Assembly: GCF_024586455.1 (NCBI RefSeq)
Contig: NC_065919.1
Location: forward strand, 28,124,839 to 28,188,838
From: Bactrocera neohumeralis
Lineage: Eukaryota; Arthropoda; Insecta; Diptera; Tephritidae
DNA: 64,000 bases
Reading direction: 5' to 3'
How positions within the stretch are numbered: the stretch's first letter is position 1; each line of letters opens with the position of its first letter. Position numbers and translations under genes: made by a program. Positions 59,908-64,000 of this stretch are shown in pieces. The notes under the pieces are model-generated. The model made no database searches. It worked only from the letters and a program-made list of their open reading frames with translations, and was not told where the DNA came from.

Positions 59908-62245
59908 CTAAAGTATTGTGCAACGTCCTTTATTCCTAGTTGATTGTGTGAATTCGCTGACAATGGCACCGGAGCTGGTACAGCCCATCAGTTCCCGGAA
60001 TACGTCGCCAATTTTGTAATTATATCTGGAAAGAGTACGAAATATACAAATTTAAATTAAAATTGCTTTAATTTTGAAATATTTTTAAATATTTTTATAA
60101 GTTTTACTTTTCCAATAAGTGGCTAATTTTTATTTCTAAGCTAGCTGACCCCAGAAACCCAGTTTTGAAATGAAAATAAAGTTGAATTTATATCGAGTTG
60201 AAAATCATTTATTTGGGATTTTTCTAAATTTTTTTCAATGTAACGCAGCTTGATAAACAACATTTTTTGCTTCCTGTTCCGCTGCGTAAATGCACGGAGA
60301 AAATGATTTTCCAACTCATGAAAAACATGGCATTTCTAGATTTATGCCATACAGTTCTAGCTACTATCGTTGTGTCCTATTGATTGTCACCGCAAATGCA
60401 ATTTTCCCTGGAAACTGGATATGTTTAAACTGAAATGGCAAATCGTTGGAACTCAAAGGAATTCGTAGAATCAAGCATTCGGCCCTCTTGTAATCGATAT
60501 CTGCGTCACAATCAGTCGGGTTCCATTACACACTTTCGGCGCATGAAGATTGCGAAACATAACAATGACAGATCCAACTTTGAGACGGAAATGATGCGGC
60601 GACCTACCAAGCCTCTCCAAAGAATTTAGAAATTCCACTGGATACTTAACGATTTTGTCTTCATTGTCAAGACGATTGATCGATTTGTATGAGCGCAAAC
60701 CTCCCGGAATTTGACATAGAATCATCCAGTTTAAGTCATTAATATCGGTATTTTTGGAGGAAATTGCGCGTGCACTCAAGCAATCGTAGTTACGATAATT
60801 TAGCCTATGTTGGCACAAGCATTCGTGATGGGTTCATCACTCGCTGAAGTAAATTGACAAAAGAAGGAACGACTGTATGTCCATCTACGTTTACCACCAT
60901 TTCTTTTGACGAGTACGTCTAATATCAAGGATTTCCGAAAGAATGTTTGAACACGAAACTTCTTGAGAAAAAACTCGCAATTGGAATTGATATCGAACCA
61001 CTGGAAGTATCAACCGGAATTGCCCATTTCCTGCCAAATGTCTTCGGCAATGTCATTTTGTGCGTATCCCATAATTGAGGCGGATTTGAAGGTTGATATG
61101 TCGAAATGATCGTTGCGAAAAGTGTGCGAACTTCAGTGACATCCGAAGTACCTATCGCATCGTCCGCCGTTTGATTCCAGTGATTATCATGTTCCAGCAA
61201 TTGTAACCGTTGAAAGACGAAATAGCCGAAAAACTACCAAAAGTGAAGAAAAAGAAAGTGGTGTTTCACCGAGACAATGCAGATCTCAAAATAATACTAG
61301 CTGGGAAAAATTTTTCGACGAATGAAGAGGTGAATGCCGAAACTGAGGCTTATTTTGAAACAAAGGACAAATCGCAGAACAAAAATGGTAACGAAAAGTT
61401 GGAGGATCGCTATAATCAGTGTATCACCCTTGAAAAGATCTATGTTGAATAAAAATAAACGAATTTTGCCAAAAAATGGGTTTTACGGTAGACCTCGGAC
61501 TTTTCAATTGATTTGTTATGTTTACATACAATTTTAGTTGTGTTCCCCTGTGAAGCCCCATTAATTTCTTTTACAGTAGCTATATGAAATATGAAATCAA
61601 TAAATTATGTCTAAAACGCAAAAAAATAGGTTTAAAATCATAACAAAAAGTTAAGATTTTTAAATAAATATTTCTGATTCGATTTGCTTTGTGTACTTAC
61701 TTGGCAGAGCATTCCACGTAGCCACAACGCCAATGTTTGCGCACCAGTGTTGAGATATCCTTCAGCTCCTGCAATGCCATAAAAATTCAATTAGGTATTA
61801 AAAATTGAAGTGTTTTGAGCATTTGAAACACTTAAGCTCAAGTGCTTACATATCTGATATACTTGTGTGTTAAAACAGCTATGATTGGATTTAAGAGAAT
61901 GCAGCTGAAGCTAAGTATATAACCACTCACCTGTGAAGTAGCCTGCAGCTCGGTGACCGTGTCGTATTTATTACCAATTACAATTATACTAAAATCTCGA
62001 TGACTAAAACTATCCAATATTTGCTCTCTCATTGCGCGGCAGTACTGTGGGAAGGTGATGAAAGAAACGTGATCAACTTAGGTCGCCTTTAAAATAAAAA
62101 TATGAAATTTTTCATGCCGGCATGCACTAACCTGAAATGTTTCCAAATTGCCCATGTCGAATACCAAAACATATGCGTGTACGGTTCGCAACCCCAGCGG
62201 ATGTCCATTATTCCATTCGGCAAAGTTATCGGCCGGGAAACGTTT
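59908..62245 (-). CDS. RASL10-like small GTPase, C-terminal exons (5' partial)
   Basis: Four minus-strand exons (62245-62132, 62044-61931, 61768-61701, 60025-59908) join in frame. They give KRFPADNFAEWN...TVHAYVLVFDMGNLETFQ, then YCRAMREQIL...IIVIGNKYDTVTELQATSQ, then ELKDIS...GYVECSAK, then YNYKIGDVFRELM. NKYD is the G4 base-recognition motif and ECSAK the G5 motif, which identifies a Ras-family G domain. The ECSAKYN ending and the long TVHAYVLVFD loop resemble RASL10. The protein ends CTIL, a CaaX-type box with terminal leucine that predicts geranylgeranylation and membrane attachment. The exon(s) with the P-loop and switch regions were not found up to 64000 and probably lie beyond the window or behind a long intron. 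The 61700-60026 intron is filled with transposon debris. Confidence 0.82.
60380..61200 (-). mobile_element. Helitron helicase C-terminal fragment
   Basis: The minus strand reads TEVRTLFATIISTYQPSNPP (61145-61086), then DINDLNWMILCQIPGGLRSY with KYPVEFLNSLERLG, then KVGSVIVMFRNLHAPKVCNG, and in another frame DLPFQFKHIQFPGKIAFAVT near 60445-60385. This is the Pif1-type helicase end of an insect Helitron. It has frameshifts and lies in an intron of the GTPase gene. Confidence 0.8.
61203..61520 (+). mobile_element. Mariner 3' fragment with catalytic region deleted
   Basis: The plus strand reads LKDEIAEKLPKVKKKKVVFH then RDNADLK, which is the region of the second catalytic residue. It jumps directly to AGKNFSTNEEVNAETEAYF and LEDRYNQCITLEKIYVE, the C-terminus. 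About 50 codons, including the third aspartate, are missing. The TTTACGGTAGACCTCGGACT end near 61483-61502 resembles a mariner terminal repeat. Confidence 0.75.
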
Positions 62246-62985
62246 CTATTTGCGCGCATTTGCATTTATTTGTTCGTTTATGTATTTACGTATGCATGTG
62301 TAGGTGTGTTTTTATATAATTTCCCATTTTCATTTGCATTCGCCCGCCATTCGCAACAGCCAACAACAATGGTAGTGTTGTCGCAATGTGGAATTGATAT
62401 GTTTGTCGTTTGGTTGGTTGTTTCGTTAGTCGTTGAACATTTTGGTTGATTTCGATTATTTCGTCAGCATGAAAGGAAATGAGAAAACAGTTTATGAAAT
62501 GAAAGTTTGCTGAGCTAAAAAATGTAATTCAATTACAAAAAGTCATTACTGAAATGTCCATGAACATTAAGGTGTGCGATGTGAAGCAAAAGCAGGCTTC
62601 TGTCTAAAAGTCTCCTTTTTTGAAAGTACAACAGCAACCCGATGAGCATTGTTTTGAAATCTAAAGAACCGATTGTAACTAAACTGAATCACAGCTAAAC
62701 TCTCTTAATTCCAAATGCTGGAACTATGTATAAACATATTGAAATAACATCATTTTCTTTTAAGAACTAAGCTTCGTCAAAATGAAGGCTTGTTGTAGAA
62801 GAGAAACATATCTAATCACATATCTATCACTCAAGATTTCAAGCCTCCAACAATTTAGGTCTGCGAATTATTTGGTGGCCATTGGTAAACAAGCACGTTG
62901 CCGACTAAAAGGGGCGTGAAGTATAGCAATAATACCATTTGATTGGAACCTGTAAGCGATCAAGGGCTGCGACAAATCAAAGATT
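62246..62985. other. Non-coding, probable intron of the GTPase gene
   Basis: No P-loop exon or other coding pattern recognised on the minus strand. Open frames at 62102-62449 overlap the GTPase exon on the other strand and are shadows. Confidence 0.5.
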
Positions 62986-62989
62986 ATTT

Positions 62990-63510
62990 GAGGAAGTGCG
63001 GCGTTACGGTATCTAGCTGAGCTAGCCAACATATGGAATTTGACATAATGGGTGTTTTTGTAGGCATGTATTTTTCAAGAAGAAAGAAAACGTATGAATA
63101 TAATTTACTGTTATAGCCAAAGCTTTATTATATGTAAATATAAGGGATTGACGCGGCATAAATTCCTCCTTAGAGGGCCAACTTTCGAACATTTTTCCAG
63201 CAATTTGGACCGTATGTCGGCGTTAACGCGGCGAATATTATCTTTCAAAGCCTCAATCGTGTTGAGCATATCTGTGAGAACAAGCGGTTTCACACAAAAA
63301 TGGTTCAGCGGTGAAATCGCACGATCTTAGAGGCCAAGCCACAGACAGTTTTGTTTATTAACATACCAACTCAAGCAAAAGTGAGCTTTATCGTTGAACA
63401 ATACTTTCCTGTGAAAATTTGGATCGGTGGCCATCTCGTTTTGACATCATTTATCGAACGTTCGACGAGCTTGATGTTCATCCGGCTTTAGTGCTTGGAC
63501 GAGTTAGAAT
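62990..63510 (-). mobile_element. Decayed Tc1/mariner-superfamily transposase (family Y)
   Basis: Minus-strand codons read TRWPPIQIFTGKYCS near 63445-63400, and later LNTIEALKDNIRRVNADIRS with KLLEKC at 63270-63195. They are the same motifs as in the other family Y copies. Heavily mutated, no intact frame. Confidence 0.65.
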
Positions 63511-63689
63511 GTTTAAAAAGGAGAGGAAATATTTCGCAAGGGTACTATCATATAAAAGGAATAAATAGAGGAATAAAACAAATACTTTCCTTTTAGCACA
63601 CTAAAACTATTTGGAATAAGTAAGGAGTGCTAAATTTAGACATAATTTCGTACTCTTTCAACATACAGGAATTAAAGTCGGGGCAAGAG

Positions 63690-64000
63690 ACGGACCGTAG
63701 ACGGTAAGTGCGGCCTCCATCATTAGGCACATTGTACTTTCGGGTGATAACCAATTTAAGCCTTATCCAGCAACTCAGTGGATTTGGTGAAAACCTGATT
63801 CTTTTCCATCCTAGCTGCCCAATGTCTATAAATATAAATATTGGGAGTTGTGAATATGTACCTTCTCACCCGGCTGAAGGCTTGGCATTCGTATAGATAA
63901 TGTTCCAGCAACTCATCAGCTTCCCCCGAGCGGGCCAGTACGTCAGCCTTTTCTTTTCCTTCTATTCCTATGTGACCGGGTACCCACATGATATTAACAG
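63690..64000 (-). mobile_element. LINE RNase H / C-terminal fragment at window edge
   Basis: The minus strand reads MWVPGHIGIEGKEKADVLAR from 63989, then jumps to ELLEHYLYECQAFSRVR, the cysteine-rich end. RNase H and C-terminal pieces have been fused by an internal deletion. It continues past the window edge. Confidence 0.75.

Noticed and set aside
1..64000. tRNA, rRNA and CRISPR features
   Set aside because: No tRNA box A/B pair with cloverleaf, no rRNA segment and no regularly spaced repeats were seen. CRISPR is not expected in an animal genome.

Overview
The window looks like nuclear DNA of a higher (schizophoran) fly, most likely a tephritid fruit fly. It is AT-rich, with short GT-AG introns and many decayed mariner, RTE, Jockey-like and Helitron fragments. 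The genes are typical of Diptera: two takeout/JHBP genes, a bag-of-marbles (bam) homologue, RpS27, Nup358, PERK (PEK), a neprilysin-like gene and a RASL10-type small GTPase. The family and species are inferred from gene content and repeats, not from any search.

Layout. 1-4.2 kb: decayed mariner, a dispersed repeat and a TIR-bearing MITE. 4.3-7.4 kb: takeout-like gene 1 (+), with an internally deleted mariner and an RTE 3' fragment in its first intron. 7.6-13.5 kb: transposon cluster containing two RTE-type LINE copies in inverted orientation. 15.0-16.1 kb: takeout-like gene 2 (+). 16.1-18.0 kb: very AT-rich spacer. 18.0-19.8 kb: bam homologue (-). 22.1-22.95 kb: RpS27 (-). 23.9-34.5 kb: Nup358 (+), seven coding exons. 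36.3-36.9 kb: an unrecognised 82-residue gene (-), head to head with PERK (+, 37.4-43.3 kb). 45.7-47.6 kb: single-exon M13 neprilysin-like gene (+) that lacks the zinc-binding motif. 48.3-59.8 kb: gene-poor, with decayed LINE and mariner pieces. 59.9-62.2 kb: C-terminal exons of a RASL10-like GTPase (-), with Helitron and mariner debris in an intron. The far right holds more transposon fragments.

From memory, takeout-type genes, bam, RpS27 and Nup358 lie close together at 96C in Drosophila melanogaster, while PEK is elsewhere on 3R. The left half may therefore be an old conserved block, with a rearrangement breakpoint between Nup358 and PERK.

The genes do not form one pathway. Nup358 (nuclear pore), RpS27 (ribosome) and PERK (ER stress control of translation) are housekeeping. 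bam is a germline differentiation factor. The neprilysin-like protein is secreted and probably non-catalytic. The takeout proteins are secreted carriers of hydrophobic ligands. Exon limits were set by hand from reading frame, splice consensus and family similarity; no alignment or transcript data were available.
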